DNA of 64,000 nucleotides from Blastococcus sp. HT6-30 (GCF_039729015.1 NZ_CP155792.1:1946001-2010000); one strand, 5' to 3'; counted from the stretch's first letter, positions 8,263 to 17,689 are shown. Notes: generated by a model from the sequence alone, not told the origin. Made by a program: numbers and translations.

Positions 8263-10086
8263 TCACCGCAGGTGGTGCACCTCCTGGAGGCCGTGGACCG
8301 GCGTCGGGATCCCCTCGTACCGGGCCTTGAGCTGCAGGGCGAGGTAGAGCGAGTAGTGCCGCGACTGGTGCAGGTTGCCGCCGTGGAACCACAGCGCCTC
8401 CTGCTGGGTGGGCTTCCACATGTTGCGCTGCTCGCCCTCCCACGGACCCGGATCCTTGGTGGTGTCCGAGCCCAGGCCCCACACCTTGCCGACCCGGTCC
8501 GCCACCTCCTGGCTGATCAGGTCCGCCGCCCAGCCGTTCATCGACCCGTAGCCAGTGGCGTAGACGACCAGGTCGGCCGGGAGCTCGGTACCGTCCTCCA
8601 GGACGACGGCGTCCTCGGTCAGGTGGTCGACCTGCCCGTGCACCAGGCGCACCTGCCCGTCGGCCACCAGCTCCGCGGCACCGACGTCGATGTAGTAGCC
8701 GGAGCCGCGGCGCAGGTACTTCATGAACAGGCCGGACCCGTCCTCACCCCAGTCCAGCCAGAAGCCCGCCTTCTCCAGCCGGTCGTAGAAGTCCGCGTCG
8801 CGCTCCCGCATCTGCTCGTACAGCGGGATCTGGAACTCGTGCATGATCCGGTACGGCAGCGAGGCGAACGTCAGGTCCGCCTTCTCCGTGGCCACCCCGG
8901 CGGCGACGGCCTCCTCCGAGTAGAGGGCACCGAGGCCGATCTCCATGAGGCTGTCGCTCTTGACGATGTGCGTCGAGGAGCGCTGCACCATCGTGACGTC
9001 GACGCCGTGCTCCCACAGGGCCCCGCAGATGTCGAACGCGGAGTTGTTGCTGCCGATCACCACCACCCGCTTGCTGGCGTAGGCGTCGGGCCCGGGGTGC
9101 TGGGAGGAGTGCTGCTGGTCGCCGCGGAAGACGTCCTGCCCGGGGATGACCGGCACGTGGGGCTTGCCGGACATCCCGGTGGCGAGGACGACGTGCCGCG
9201 GTCGCAGGGTCAGCGGCTTGCCCTCGCGCTCCACCTCGACGGTCCACTCCCCCGCCTCCGGCGAGTACGACGCCGACAGCGCCACGGTGCTCGACCAGTA
9301 CGGGATCTCCATCACCCGTGTGTAGGACTCGAGCCAGTCGCCGATCTTGTCCTTGGGCGCGAACACCGGCCAGTTGTCCGGGAACGGCAGGTAGGGCAGG
9401 TGGTCGTACCAGACGGGGTCGTGCAGGCACAACGACTTGTACCGGCCCCGCCACTGGTCGCCCGGTCGCGGGTGCTTGTCGACCACCAGGCTCGGGACGC
9501 CGAGCTGGCGCAGCCGGGCGCCGAGCGCGATGCCGCCCTGCCCGCCACCGACGACCAGCACGTACGGCTGCGTGGCGACGCCCAGCTCGGCCGCCTCACG
9601 TTCGCGGCGCTCCAGCCAGGTCTCCCGGCCGCGGTGGATCCCGTGCTCGGCACCCGGAGGACGACGGGGACCACGCGGCTCCTCGTGCCCCTTCAGCTCG
9701 TGCATCGTGGTCAGGAACGTCCACGCCTTCGGGACGCCGTCCTCCTCGACCAGGCGCACCAGCCCCTTGCCTCGCCCCACGGCGGTCTCGAAGGTGAACC
9801 ACGCGGTGGTGACGCCGTCGGCCTCCTCGGGCGGCTCCGACACCGCGAAGCACGACGGGTCGGTGCGCTCGAGCGTCGCCGTCAGCAGGTCGGTGACCCC
9901 GGCCGGGTCCTCGGCGGTCGTGATGTTCCAGCTGAAGGCGATCAGGTCGCGCCAGAAGCTGGTGGCGGCGAACATGCCCGCCGCGCGGGCGACGTCGCGG
10001 GCAGTCAGCGCCTCGTCGAAGTCGGCGAGCCAGCGCTCCGCGCGTTGCGCCGGGGCCTGCGTGGTCGTGTCGAGGGTCTGGGTCAT
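8263..10086 (-). CDS. Flavin-containing monooxygenase with N-terminal NTF2-like extension
   Basis: A 607-residue protein. Residues 1-140 form a small alpha+beta domain resembling an NTF2/SnoaL-like fold (WLADFDEALTARDVARA). Residues 175-600 are a flavin monooxygenase core with FAD motif GGGQGG (180-185), a central VVVIGSNNSAFD for NADPH and a late VVYATGYGSMNGW typical of the ATGY block. The FxGxxxHxxxW BVMO signature is replaced by FRGDQQHSSQHPG, so it is closer to YUCCA/FMO-like enzymes than to classical BVMOs. Start ATG 10086 is preceded by a GGAGGC ribosome site. It diverges from the GAF regulator at 10219 across 132 nt. The substrate is unknown. Confidence 0.88.
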   Translation of the reverse strand: MTQTLDTTTQAPAQRAERWLADFDEALTARDVARAAGMFAATSFWRDLIAFSWNITTAEDPAGVTDLLTATLERTDPSCFAVSEPPEEADGVTTAWFTFETAVGRGKGLVRLVEEDGVPKAWTFLTTMHELKGHEEPRGPRRPPGAEHGIHRGRETWLERREREAAELGVATQPYVLVVGGGQGGIALGARLRQLGVPSLVVDKHPRPGDQWRGRYKSLCLHDPVWYDHLPYLPFPDNWPVFAPKDKIGDWLESYTRVMEIPYWSSTVALSASYSPEAGEWTVEVEREGKPLTLRPRHVVLATGMSGKPHVPVIPGQDVFRGDQQHSSQHPGPDAYASKRVVVIGSNNSAFDICGALWEHGVDVTMVQRSSTHIVKSDSLMEIGLGALYSEEAVAAGVATEKADLTFASLPYRIMHEFQIPLYEQMRERDADFYDRLEKAGFWLDWGEDGSGLFMKYLRRGSGYYIDVGAAELVADGQVRLVHGQVDHLTEDAVVLEDGTELPADLVVYATGYGSMNGWAADLISQEVADRVGKVWGLGSDTTKDPGPWEGEQRNMWKPTQQEALWFHGGNLHQSRHYSLYLALQLKARYEGIPTPVHGLQEVHHLR

Positions 10087-10125
10087 GCGGGCTGCCTCCT
10101 GCGGACACCGGTCGGCGTGATGTGA

Positions 10126-10136
10126 TGTGCAGCACA
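10126..10136. promoter_or_regulatory. TGTGCAGCACA palindrome in the divergent FMO/regulator promoter
   Basis: A perfect 5-1-5 palindrome lies between the two divergent starts. Its position fits an operator for the adjacent GAF-domain regulator, but no second copy was found to support this. Confidence 0.35.
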
Positions 10137-10218
10137 GCGCCTGGAGGCCCTCGGCGGAAGCGTTGCAGCGTGTTGCGCGCAGCCGGCCCGGGCGGGAGGC
10201 CCGAGCTGGAGGTGGGAC

Positions 10219-11442
10219 GTGACCGGCTACTCGGCGATCACCCCCGGCACCGACCTGTCGCAGCACGCCCGGGTGCTGGTGCGGGTGCACGACGCGGTGA
10301 TCGGGGGCGGCCGTCCGCCCGTGCGTCCCCGCGGCGTCGTCGCCCGCTCGTGGTCGCGCGTCCTCGGCCTGGGGCTCGACCCGTCCCGCACGAACGCCCG
10401 CGAGCCGCTGCTGCCCACCGAGGTGGAGCGGCGACGCCGGTGCTCACCCCTGCTGCCGGTGATCGGGGAGCTCCGGGAGGTCCTCGGCAGCGTCGCCGAC
10501 GCCTCGGCGTTCCTCATGGTCGTCACCGACGCCGACGGAGTCATCCTCTGGCGGGAGGGATCGCCCCGGGTGCGGCTGCGCGCCGACGCCCTGGGCTTCA
10601 CCGAGGGCGCCCGGTGGACCGAGGGCACGGCGGGCACCAACGCCATCGGGACGGCGCTGGCCGAGGCGGCTCCGGTGCAGCTGTTCTCCGCCGAGCACTT
10701 CGAGCAGGCGCAGCACCCCTGGTACTGCACCGCCGCCCCGATCCACCACCCCGTCAGCGGCGAGCTGCTGGGAGTCGTCGACGTCAGCGGGCCCGCCCTG
10801 ACCCTGCACCCGGTCATCGGAGCGCTCGTCGACACCGCCGTCAGGCTGGCCGAGTCCCAGCTGTGGCGGCACCACGAGCAGCGGCTGGAGCGGTTGCGCC
10901 GGTCGGCCCGGGGCCTGCTGGCCACGGTCTCCGGCCCGCTGCTGCTGGTCGACGACCACGGCTGGGTCGCCCACCGGTCGGGCATCGCGGCGCGCGACCG
11001 GGTCGCGGTCCCGCGCGACGGCACGTTGATCGCCGTCCCCGGCCTCGGGCTGTGCGCGCCGGAACGGGTCGGCGAGGGCTGGCTGGTCCGGCCGCGCGAG
11101 GCCGCGGACGACGTCGTCGCCGAGCTGGACCTGACCGGTGCGCCCGTGCTCCGGCTCCGGTCCCGTGGTGAACCGTGGGTGACCCCGCTGACCCGGCGGC
11201 ACGCCGATCTCCTGCTCCTGCTGCGGCACGCCGGCCGGCCGGGGCTGAGCGCCGCCCGGCTGAGCGCGGCCCTGTTCGGCGACGAGGAGCACTGCGTCAC
11301 CGTCCGGGCCGAGATCTCCCGGCTCCGGAAGGTGATCGGTGGCCTGGTGACCAGCAATCCCTACCGGCTGGCTGCCGGCGTCACGCTCTCCGTCGTCCGG
11401 CCCGACGAGGCGACTGCGGTGCCGGGGCCGGGGCCGGGGTAG
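10219..11442 (+). CDS. GAF-domain transcriptional regulator (AcoR-like sensor without AAA+ domain)
   Basis: A 407-residue regulator. Residues 1-60 contain SRPxVxxSW-like VVARSWSRVLGLGLDP, the opening of AcoR-type activators. A GAF sensor follows at about 75-200, with EGARWTEGTAGTNAIGTAL and HPWYCTAAPIHHPVSGELLG. The central sigma54-interacting AAA+ module of true AcoR proteins is absent. Instead, residues 310-395 form a winged-helix-like C-terminal domain (GLSAARLSAALF ... TVRAEISRLRKVIGG). This shortened architecture is common in actinobacteria and probably senses a small molecule. It is divergent from the flavin monooxygenase, its likely target. The proline/glycine tail is low complexity. 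Confidence 0.8.
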   Translation: MTGYSAITPGTDLSQHARVLVRVHDAVIGGGRPPVRPRGVVARSWSRVLGLGLDPSRTNAREPLLPTEVERRRRCSPLLPVIGELREVLGSVADASAFLMVVTDADGVILWREGSPRVRLRADALGFTEGARWTEGTAGTNAIGTALAEAAPVQLFSAEHFEQAQHPWYCTAAPIHHPVSGELLGVVDVSGPALTLHPVIGALVDTAVRLAESQLWRHHEQRLERLRRSARGLLATVSGPLLLVDDHGWVAHRSGIAARDRVAVPRDGTLIAVPGLGLCAPERVGEGWLVRPREAADDVVAELDLTGAPVLRLRSRGEPWVTPLTRRHADLLLLLRHAGRPGLSAARLSAALFGDEEHCVTVRAEISRLRKVIGGLVTSNPYRLAAGVTLSVVRPDEATAVPGPGPG

Positions 11443-11580
11443 GGAGAGCCGGATCCGCGACGGCCGGGTTCCCCGGGCCGACGGTCACCGGCGGTGCCGG
11501 CGCACCGCCCCGGCCGCCGGCATCGTCAGCACCGCCGCCCACACCGTGGGCAGCGACCTGCGCGGGCTGCGCCGCCGGAG

Positions 11581-12279
11581 TCACGTCCGGGTCGCGACGA
11601 GGGCCGTCCAGCAACCGGCGAGCCGGTTCTCCTGGGCGGCCACGGTCAGCCCCGCCTCCTGGCAGGCCGCCGCCAGTCCGGACGGGGTGGGCCGATCGGC
11701 GTCGGCCGGGTGGAAGGCGACCGCGCGCAGCAGGCGGCTGTCGACGAACCGCGCGGTCATCTCGCAGGAGAAGAACCGGCCGCCCGGTCGCAGCACCCGC
11801 GCCGCTTCGCGGACCACGTCACGCCAGGCCTCGGCGTGGTGCAGCACGTGGTAGGCGAAGACCGCGTCGTAGGACGCCTCCGCCGCGGGAAGGGCGGTGG
11901 CGTCACCCTCGCGCACGTCGACCCGCCCGCCGAGGTCGGCGAGGGCCGCCCGGCTCGCCGACACGCTGGCGGGATGCCGGTCGATGCCCTCGGCACGGTC
12001 GGCGCCGAAGACGTCGACGGCGAGCCGCAGGCCGGTGCCCCGCCGCCCGGTACCCAGCTCGAGGACGGTGCCGCCGGTCACCTCCCCGCCGAGGCGCCGC
12101 AGGATGGCCGCCTCCCCGCGGCGCTGCACGAACGCCCGGGGCCGGGAGTCGACCCACAGGCGGGTGGCATCGACGTACGTGGGTGGAACCGAGGGCCTGT
12201 CGCGCACCGTGCGGTCGTGCCCCTCGGGGGCTGGGCGAAACGGGACGATGACGAGCCGGCGCGGGTGGTCGCGCAGCAC
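11581..12279 (-). CDS. Class I SAM-dependent methyltransferase
   Basis: A 232-residue protein with the Rossmann-type methyltransferase motif I as VLELGTGRRGTGLRLA (about residue 72), motif II acidic EGIDRHP, motif post-II EGDATALP and motif IV FAYHVLHHAEAW, then VLRPGGRFFSCEM. These features place it in the UbiE/Methyltransf_11 group, methylating a small molecule with S-adenosylmethionine in the cytoplasm. It starts with GTG 12279 only 10 nt after the phospholipase D-like gene in the same direction, so the two are probably cotranscribed. The substrate is unknown. Confidence 0.88.
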   Translation of the reverse strand: MLRDHPRRLVIVPFRPAPEGHDRTVRDRPSVPPTYVDATRLWVDSRPRAFVQRRGEAAILRRLGGEVTGGTVLELGTGRRGTGLRLAVDVFGADRAEGIDRHPASVSASRAALADLGGRVDVREGDATALPAAEASYDAVFAYHVLHHAEAWRDVVREAARVLRPGGRFFSCEMTARFVDSRLLRAVAFHPADADRPTPSGLAAACQEAGLTVAAQENRLAGCWTALVATRT

Positions 12280-12289
12280 GCGCGCGGGC

Positions 12290-13867
12290 TCAGGAGCGCA
12301 CCCGGTTCCGCGGCCTCCGGCGGCGGGCGAAGAACCGCTCGATCCGGCGCCACCGGTTCGGCGTCTTCTCCGGGTCCATGACCTCCGACTCGGCGAGCGC
12401 CCGGTCGGCCGGACCGAGCTCGGGCGGCTCGAAGGGGATCAGCGAGCGGCCGGTCGGCCGGCGCAGCCGCTCGATGCCCTGGACGAGCGACCCGGTGTGG
12501 GCGACCGCGGCGGCGACCTCGTCCGGGGTGCAGCCGAGGTGCTCGGCCAGCAGTCGGTCCCGGAAGCCGACGATGGTCTCGGCGAGCCGGTCGGCCCCCG
12601 GCCGTCCCGCCGCCGCCTCGATCGCCAGGTCGCACTCGGTGTCCAGGCCCATCGACCGGTTGTTCACGTTGCTGGAGCCGATGCGCAGCAGCCGGTCGTC
12701 GACCACGGTCACCTTGGCGTGCACGTAGATGTGCTCGCGCTGCTCCGTCACGGGCGTGTAGAGCCTGAACCGGTCGTGGACGTCGGCCTCGCGGAGGTCC
12801 TCCAGGATCGCGGCCCGGGCCGTGCCCATCGCCTTCTCCGAGAGCCAGCCGTCGGCGGTCCAGGGGTTGACCACGACCACATCGGGGCCGTCGGGCTCGC
12901 GCAGCCGCTCCGCGATCGCCTCGGCGATCCGGCGGCTGGCGAAGTACTGGCTCTCCACGTACAGCGCGCGGCGGGCCGCGGCGACGACCGCCAGCCACAG
13001 CAGCTCGATCTCGTGCACCAGGGGCGTTCCGGCGTGCTCGGGCCGGGTGCGGGAGATCGCGACGTCGACGTCGGTGAGGAGGGGTTCCACCTCCTCGGGC
13101 CAGCACGCCCGATCCTCGTCCAGGGGCTCGAGCCGTTCCCCGGTGCCGCTCTCCCACCGTTCCCGGGCGAGCTCGGCGACCGCGCGGGCGGCGGGCCCGG
13201 TCATGATGCTGGTCGCGTCGTGCCACGGCCCGGTGGGCCGGCCCGGGCCGCGACCGTTGGCCGGCCGGCGCCGGTGCGGGTTGCCGTCGGCGTGCTGGGA
13301 GGTGTCCCAGCGGTCGGCGGTGATGTCGATGCCCCCGGCGAAGGCCAGGCAGTCGTCGATGACCACGATCTTCTGGTGGTGGGCTCCGCCGACCGGGTGG
13401 TGGGTGTCCACGGCGAAGGTGAGCCGGTCGGGAGTGCGCCGGTCGAGGAGCACGATCGGCGCCAGGCCGCGCCCGAGCGCGCGCAGCATGCCCAGATCCC
13501 ACTGCAGGACACCGATCTCCAGCCGGGGGTTCTGCTCCACCGCCCGTTCCAGCACGGCGCCGAGCCGGTCGTCCTCCGGCGGACCGCCGTCCAGCGGGTC
13601 GAGCTGGATCCGGGGGTCGAAGTCCCAGCCGATGAACAGCACCCGCCGCTGGGCGCGGAGCACGGCCCGTTTCACGGTGGCGAAGTAGTCGGCCGCGTCG
13701 ACGAAGATCGCGAACCGGGTGGCCCGCTCGATCCGCCAGCAGGTCTCACCGGGGATCAGCAGCGGCGCCCCCTGCTCGGGGCGCCCGTCGTCGGTGGCCC
13801 GGTCGAGGCCGGGCAGCGCGGTCTCCGGATCCGTGTCGGGCTCCGTCGTCGACTCTGCCCCGTCCAT
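12290..13867 (-). CDS. Phospholipase D-like phosphatidyltransferase/hydrolase with two HKD motifs
   Basis: A 525-residue soluble protein of the PLD superfamily. The first catalytic HxKxxxxD is HHQKIVVIDD near residue 165 and the second is HAKVTVVDD in the C-terminal half, each followed by an SSN/GGI-type strand (AFAGGIDITADRWD; GSSNVNNRSMGLDTE). Both halves are therefore intact, and the enzyme should form the usual phosphohistidine intermediate on phospholipids or another phosphodiester. No signal peptide or membrane anchor is seen. The length exceeds cardiolipin synthases of the Cls type and fits the bacterial PLD-like group near eukaryotic-type PLDs. It is followed closely by the methyltransferase gene. 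Start ATG 13867. Confidence 0.88.
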   Translation of the reverse strand: MDGAESTTEPDTDPETALPGLDRATDDGRPEQGAPLLIPGETCWRIERATRFAIFVDAADYFATVKRAVLRAQRRVLFIGWDFDPRIQLDPLDGGPPEDDRLGAVLERAVEQNPRLEIGVLQWDLGMLRALGRGLAPIVLLDRRTPDRLTFAVDTHHPVGGAHHQKIVVIDDCLAFAGGIDITADRWDTSQHADGNPHRRRPANGRGPGRPTGPWHDATSIMTGPAARAVAELARERWESGTGERLEPLDEDRACWPEEVEPLLTDVDVAISRTRPEHAGTPLVHEIELLWLAVVAAARRALYVESQYFASRRIAEAIAERLREPDGPDVVVVNPWTADGWLSEKAMGTARAAILEDLREADVHDRFRLYTPVTEQREHIYVHAKVTVVDDRLLRIGSSNVNNRSMGLDTECDLAIEAAAGRPGADRLAETIVGFRDRLLAEHLGCTPDEVAAAVAHTGSLVQGIERLRRPTGRSLIPFEPPELGPADRALAESEVMDPEKTPNRWRRIERFFARRRRPRNRVRS

Positions 13868-13984
13868 CACACGGGCAGTCTGCCCGCCGGCGTGGGCGGA
13901 GCCAACGCCCGACCCTTCCGGGCGTGCCTCGCGGGCCGCGCCGAGCGGTGTTGCGGTCGGTCGGCGCCGCGGGTGTGATGAGCC

Positions 13985-14983
13985 ATGACCTCGGCCGGGG
14001 GGAACGGCGGTGAGGGTCCGGCCTCCGCGGGTGAGTGCGGTCCCCGGTCCAAGGGCGCCACCTCCCCCGGCGCCCTGTCGGCCGACGCCTGGCGCTCCGT
14101 CCTCCGGCGCGTCGTCCGGCACGTGGTCAGCGATCGGCTCATGGTCCAGAGCGCCGGGGTCGCCTTCTTCGCCCTCCTGTCGATCGCGCCGGTGTTGGTC
14201 ACGGCGATCTCCGTCTACGGGGCCGTGCACACCCCGGAGCAGGCGCTGGCGCAGCTCTCGGACGTCACCGAGATGCTGCCCAGCGAGCTGCAGCCGATGG
14301 TGGCCGACCAGCTCACCACCATCACGACCGCCTCGACGCAGGTGCTCACCTGGCGCGGGCTGGCCGGGCTGGTCGTGGCGCTGTGGACCGCGACGACCGC
14401 CATGACCTACCTCGTCGACGGGCTGACGCTGGCCTACCACGAGACCGAGACGCGCAGCTTCCTGCGCCGCGGCGGGCTCGCCCTCCTCCTCGTGCTCGGC
14501 AGCGCCGTCCTCCTCGGCGCGGTGATCGCCGGATCGGGTGCCGTCTCGCGGTGGCTCGCCGGAGCGCCGGGGCCGGTCCGAGCCGGCGCACCGGCGCTCA
14601 CCTGGGGAGTCCTCGCGCTGCTCATGGCCGTGGTGCTCGCCATCCTGTACCGGTTCGGCCCCGACCGGAAGCAGGCCCGATGGCGGTGGATCTCCACCGG
14701 CTCGGCGATCGCGACGCTGCTGTGGCTGGCCGTCACCTTCGGACTGTTCGCCTATGTGGAGCAGCTGGGGAGCTACCGGGCGACGTACGGGTCCCTCGCC
14801 GGGGTCGCGATCAGCATGCTGTGGCTCTGGGCGACCGTCTTCCTCGTCATCGTCGGCGCCGCGATCAACGCCGAGACCGAGCGCCAGACCACCTGCGACT
14901 CCACGGTGGGGCCGGAGCGGCCGCTGGGCGAACGGGGCGCCGTCGTGGCCGACAGCGCCCCGCCCTACCCGGGGGACGGATGA
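13985..14983 (+). CDS. YihY/BrkB family inner-membrane protein
   Basis: A 332-residue polytopic protein with about six membrane segments. The YihY/virulence-factor BrkB pattern is visible in QSAGVAFFALLSIAPVL near the first helix, LWTATTAMTYLVDGL midway, and YGSLAGVAISMLWLWATVFLVI near the end. The family is widespread; some members have been proposed as transporters or lipid flippases, but the function is not settled. The N-terminal 35 residues are a disordered cytoplasmic leader. It is divergent from the phospholipase D-like gene across 117 nt, suggesting possibly shared membrane-lipid regulation; that is inference. Confidence 0.88.
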   Translation: MTSAGGNGGEGPASAGECGPRSKGATSPGALSADAWRSVLRRVVRHVVSDRLMVQSAGVAFFALLSIAPVLVTAISVYGAVHTPEQALAQLSDVTEMLPSELQPMVADQLTTITTASTQVLTWRGLAGLVVALWTATTAMTYLVDGLTLAYHETETRSFLRRGGLALLLVLGSAVLLGAVIAGSGAVSRWLAGAPGPVRAGAPALTWGVLALLMAVVLAILYRFGPDRKQARWRWISTGSAIATLLWLAVTFGLFAYVEQLGSYRATYGSLAGVAISMLWLWATVFLVIVGAAINAETERQTTCDSTVGPERPLGERGAVVADSAPPYPGDG

Positions 14984-15041
14984 CCCGCCCGAGCCGCCCG
15001 GCCGGTGGGAGGCCACGCGCTCTCCGGTCGGGCGGCCGCCG

Positions 15042-16406
15042 TCAGAACGGCTGGTCGCCGGCTGCCGAGGTGCGCCTCCCGGTGAGGTGCTCGGCGTAGG
15101 CGGGCAGGTCCAGCTGACCGTTGCCGGAGAGCCCGATCACCAGGGCGCCCTCCTCCCCCGTGCCCGCACGGCGGCGCGCCTCGGTGACCGCCGCGGCGAT
15201 CGCGTGGCACGACTCCGGCGCCGGCACCAGGCCCTCGGTCCGGGCGAAGAGCACTCCGGCGTCGAAGGCCTCCGCCTGCTCGACCGCCTGCGCGGTGATC
15301 AGCCCGAGCTCGACCGCGTGGCTGACCATCGGGGCCATGGCGTGGTATCGGAGGCCGCCGGCGTGGATCGGGTCGGGCACGAAGTCGCGGCCCAGGGTGT
15401 GCATCTTCATCAGCGGGGTCAACCCGGCCACGTCGCCGTGGTCGTACTCGTAGCGGCCCTGCGTCAGCGACGGGCACGCAGCGGGTTCCACCGCCACCAC
15501 GCGGGTTCCGGTGCGGCCGGCGAGCCGCTCCCGGAGGAAGGGGAAGGCCAGCCCGGCGAGGTTGGACCCACCCCCGGCACAGCCGAAGACGAGGTCGGCC
15601 TGCTCCTCGCCGAACATCCCGAGCTGGCGCAGGGCCTCCTCGCCGATGACGGTCTGGTGCAGCAGCACGTGGTTGAGCACGCTGCCCAGCGCGTAGCGGG
15701 CCTCGGGGTCGGGCACCGCCGACTCCACCGCCTCGCTGACCGCCATGCCGAGGCTGCCGGTGGTGTCGGGGAAGCGCTGCCGGAAGCCACGCCCGGACTC
15801 GGTCAGCTCCGACGGGCTGGAGTGCACCACCCCGCCGTAGGTCTCCATGAGCATCCGGCGGTAGGGCTTGCCGTCGTAGGAGGCCCGGACCTGCCACACC
15901 TCGCACTCCAGCCCGAACATCGTGCAGGCCAGGGAGAGGGCACTGCCCCACTGGCCGGCGCCGGTCTCCGTCGTCAACCGGCGGACGCCTTCCGCGGCGT
16001 TGTAGTACGCCTGCGCGACGGCGGTGTTCGGCTTGTGGCTGCCGACCGGGCTGACCCCCTCGTACTTGTAGTAGATGCGCGCCGGCGTACCCAGCGCCCG
16101 CTCGAGGCGGTGCGCCCGGTACAGCGGTGAGGGCCGCCACAGCCGGTACACCTCGCGGACCGGCTCGGGGATGGGGACGAACCGCTCGGTGGTCATCTCC
16201 TGCTCGATCAGCGCGGCGGGGAACAGCGGAGCCATGTCCGCCGCCTCGAGCGGCTGCCCGGTGCCCGGGTGCAGGTACGGCGGCATGGGCGCGGGCAGGT
16301 CGGCGGCCAGGTTGTACCAGTGGGTGGGCAGGTCCTCGTCGCTCAGCACGGCCTTGGTCATGGGCCGGACGTCGCGGTCGACGCCGGGCACATCGGTGCT
16401 CGTCAC
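15042..16406 (-). CDS. TrpB2-type PLP-dependent enzyme (tryptophan synthase beta-like)
   Basis: A 454-residue fold-type II PLP enzyme. The PLP lysine is Lys125 in GSHKPNTA; a glutamate-containing TETGAGQWGSA follows, and a phosphate-binding glycine loop GCAGGGSNLAG lies near residue 275. Length over 440 and the extended N-terminus fit TrpB2, the stand-alone beta subunit that condenses indole with serine or O-phosphoserine, rather than TrpB1. No trpA or other tryptophan gene is near, so it may salvage indole or use another substrate. The GTG at 16406 is chosen because GAGGAGAAGGA lies just upstream. Confidence 0.9.
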   Translation of the reverse strand: MTSTDVPGVDRDVRPMTKAVLSDEDLPTHWYNLAADLPAPMPPYLHPGTGQPLEAADMAPLFPAALIEQEMTTERFVPIPEPVREVYRLWRPSPLYRAHRLERALGTPARIYYKYEGVSPVGSHKPNTAVAQAYYNAAEGVRRLTTETGAGQWGSALSLACTMFGLECEVWQVRASYDGKPYRRMLMETYGGVVHSSPSELTESGRGFRQRFPDTTGSLGMAVSEAVESAVPDPEARYALGSVLNHVLLHQTVIGEEALRQLGMFGEEQADLVFGCAGGGSNLAGLAFPFLRERLAGRTGTRVVAVEPAACPSLTQGRYEYDHGDVAGLTPLMKMHTLGRDFVPDPIHAGGLRYHAMAPMVSHAVELGLITAQAVEQAEAFDAGVLFARTEGLVPAPESCHAIAAAVTEARRRAGTGEEGALVIGLSGNGQLDLPAYAEHLTGRRTSAAGDQPF

Positions 16407-16602
16407 TGTCCTTCTCCTCGGGATGCGGCCCACCGGCCGCCCGAGGCGAAGCTCCTCGAACCGTCCGGCGGGGGGACGATCCGAGCGCGCGTCAGCGGGC
16501 CTCGGTCGTCCTCGACGACCGGGCCCACCAGCACGCGCGACGGCTCACGGGCGCGACTGTAGCGTTCCGCCCCGTCCCCGACGGAACCGCCCGCGCCCGC
16601 GC

Positions 16603-17667
16603 TCAGCGAGCGGCACCGGCACGGGCGGCCTGGGCCCAGCGGCCGGGGCTGAGCCCCTTCCAGCGCCGGAAGGCCTGCACGAAGCTCGACGCCTCCGAGT
16701 AGCCGAGCCGCTCGGCGACCTGCTCGACGCTCAGGCCCGCCGTCAGGAGCAGCTCTTCGGCGAGGTGCTCGCGCGTCTGCTCCAGGACGGCGCGGTAGCT
16801 CGTCCCCTCGTGGGCGAGGTGGCGACGCAGCGTCCGCACGCTCAGGTGCAGCGCGGCGGCCACCTCGTCCTGCCCGGGCATCCGCCACGGCTCCCGCAGC
16901 AGGACGTCGCGCACCCGGCCGCTCGTTCCCGAGCGGGAGTGGCGCCGGTCCAGCACGTCGCGGCACTGTGCCTCGCAGGCCGCCGCCGTCAGGGGAGCCG
17001 CGTGGGGCAACGGCTGGTCGAGGAGTTCCGCGTCGAAGGACACGACCGAGCGGGGCGCACCGAACTCGGGGAGCAGGCCGAAGGCCGCCTCGTACGGCGC
17101 CGGGTCGGTGGGCGGCGGCAGGGTGAGCGCCACGCGCCGCGGCACCACGCCCCGCCCGAGGGTCTCCCGCCAGATCTGCAGGGCCGCCGACGTGTCCCGG
17201 AGCAGCGCGAACCGCCGCACCGGGCCGGGCAGGTCCAGGTCGTCGAAGAAGAGCGCGAGCTCGTCGCGGAACTCCTGCGCGCTGATGCGGGTGAGCGCAT
17301 AGCTGAGGTCGAGGAAGCGCATGCCGATCTCGTGGCTCTCCCGGATGGTCCGGCTCGACAGGAGCGCGAAGCCCCAGATCCCGTACGTGGTCAGCCGGTA
17401 GCGCGCCCCGGCCTGGAGCGCGGCGGTCTCGGGCAGCCGGGCGGCGAGCGTCCCGATGAGCCGGGCCTCCTGGACGGCGGTGATCTCGGCCCCGGGGTCG
17501 CCCAGCGCCGACGCGGGGATCCCGGTGCCCTCAAGTGCCTCCTGGGTGCGGAACCCGTGCTCGGCCGCGAGCGCGCACAGCAGCGCGACGCTGCCCGTAC
17601 CGCGTACGGCAGCGTGTCCAGGATTGGCCGGATATCTCAACCCGTGACCGGTCGTGTCATGGCTCAC
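16603..17667 (-). CDS. AraC-family regulator of the OruR/VirS type
   Basis: A 354-residue protein. Residues 20-210 correspond to the 'arabinose-binding domain' found in ArgR/OruR/VirS regulators, with GFALLSSRTIRESHEIG as a typical stretch. Residues 255-345 carry the two helix-turn-helices of AraC proteins, including VAAALHLSVRTLRRHLAHEG and VAERLGYSEASSFVQAFRRW. It faces away from the BVMO at 17732 with overlapping promoter regions (under 70 nt), the arrangement of VirS controlling mymA in Mycobacterium tuberculosis. It most likely activates the BVMO-esterase operon in response to a substrate or acid stress. Confidence 0.9.
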   Translation of the reverse strand: MSHDTTGHGLRYPANPGHAAVRGTGSVALLCALAAEHGFRTQEALEGTGIPASALGDPGAEITAVQEARLIGTLAARLPETAALQAGARYRLTTYGIWGFALLSSRTIRESHEIGMRFLDLSYALTRISAQEFRDELALFFDDLDLPGPVRRFALLRDTSAALQIWRETLGRGVVPRRVALTLPPPTDPAPYEAAFGLLPEFGAPRSVVSFDAELLDQPLPHAAPLTAAACEAQCRDVLDRRHSRSGTSGRVRDVLLREPWRMPGQDEVAAALHLSVRTLRRHLAHEGTSYRAVLEQTREHLAEELLLTAGLSVEQVAERLGYSEASSFVQAFRRWKGLSPGRWAQAARAGAAR

Positions 17668-17683
17668 AACGTGCCAGACGTCC

Positions 17684-17689
17684 TAGCGT
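17684..17689 (+). promoter_or_regulatory. Candidate -10 box of the second BVMO operon
   Basis: TAGCGT within TCCTAGCGTTC fits TANNNT, 17 nt past the divergent AraC start. The same TCCTA core occurs at the three purine-region promoters, but here without the upstream GAAAC. Confidence 0.4.

Noticed and set aside
10160-10185. GTTGC direct repeats near the GAF regulator start as a second operator
   Set aside because: Two five-base repeats in GC-rich DNA are not significant without conservation data.
16407-16602. Possible riboswitch or attenuator before the TrpB-like gene
   Set aside because: No leader peptide with tryptophan codons, no T-box core and no convincing paired hairpins were found.
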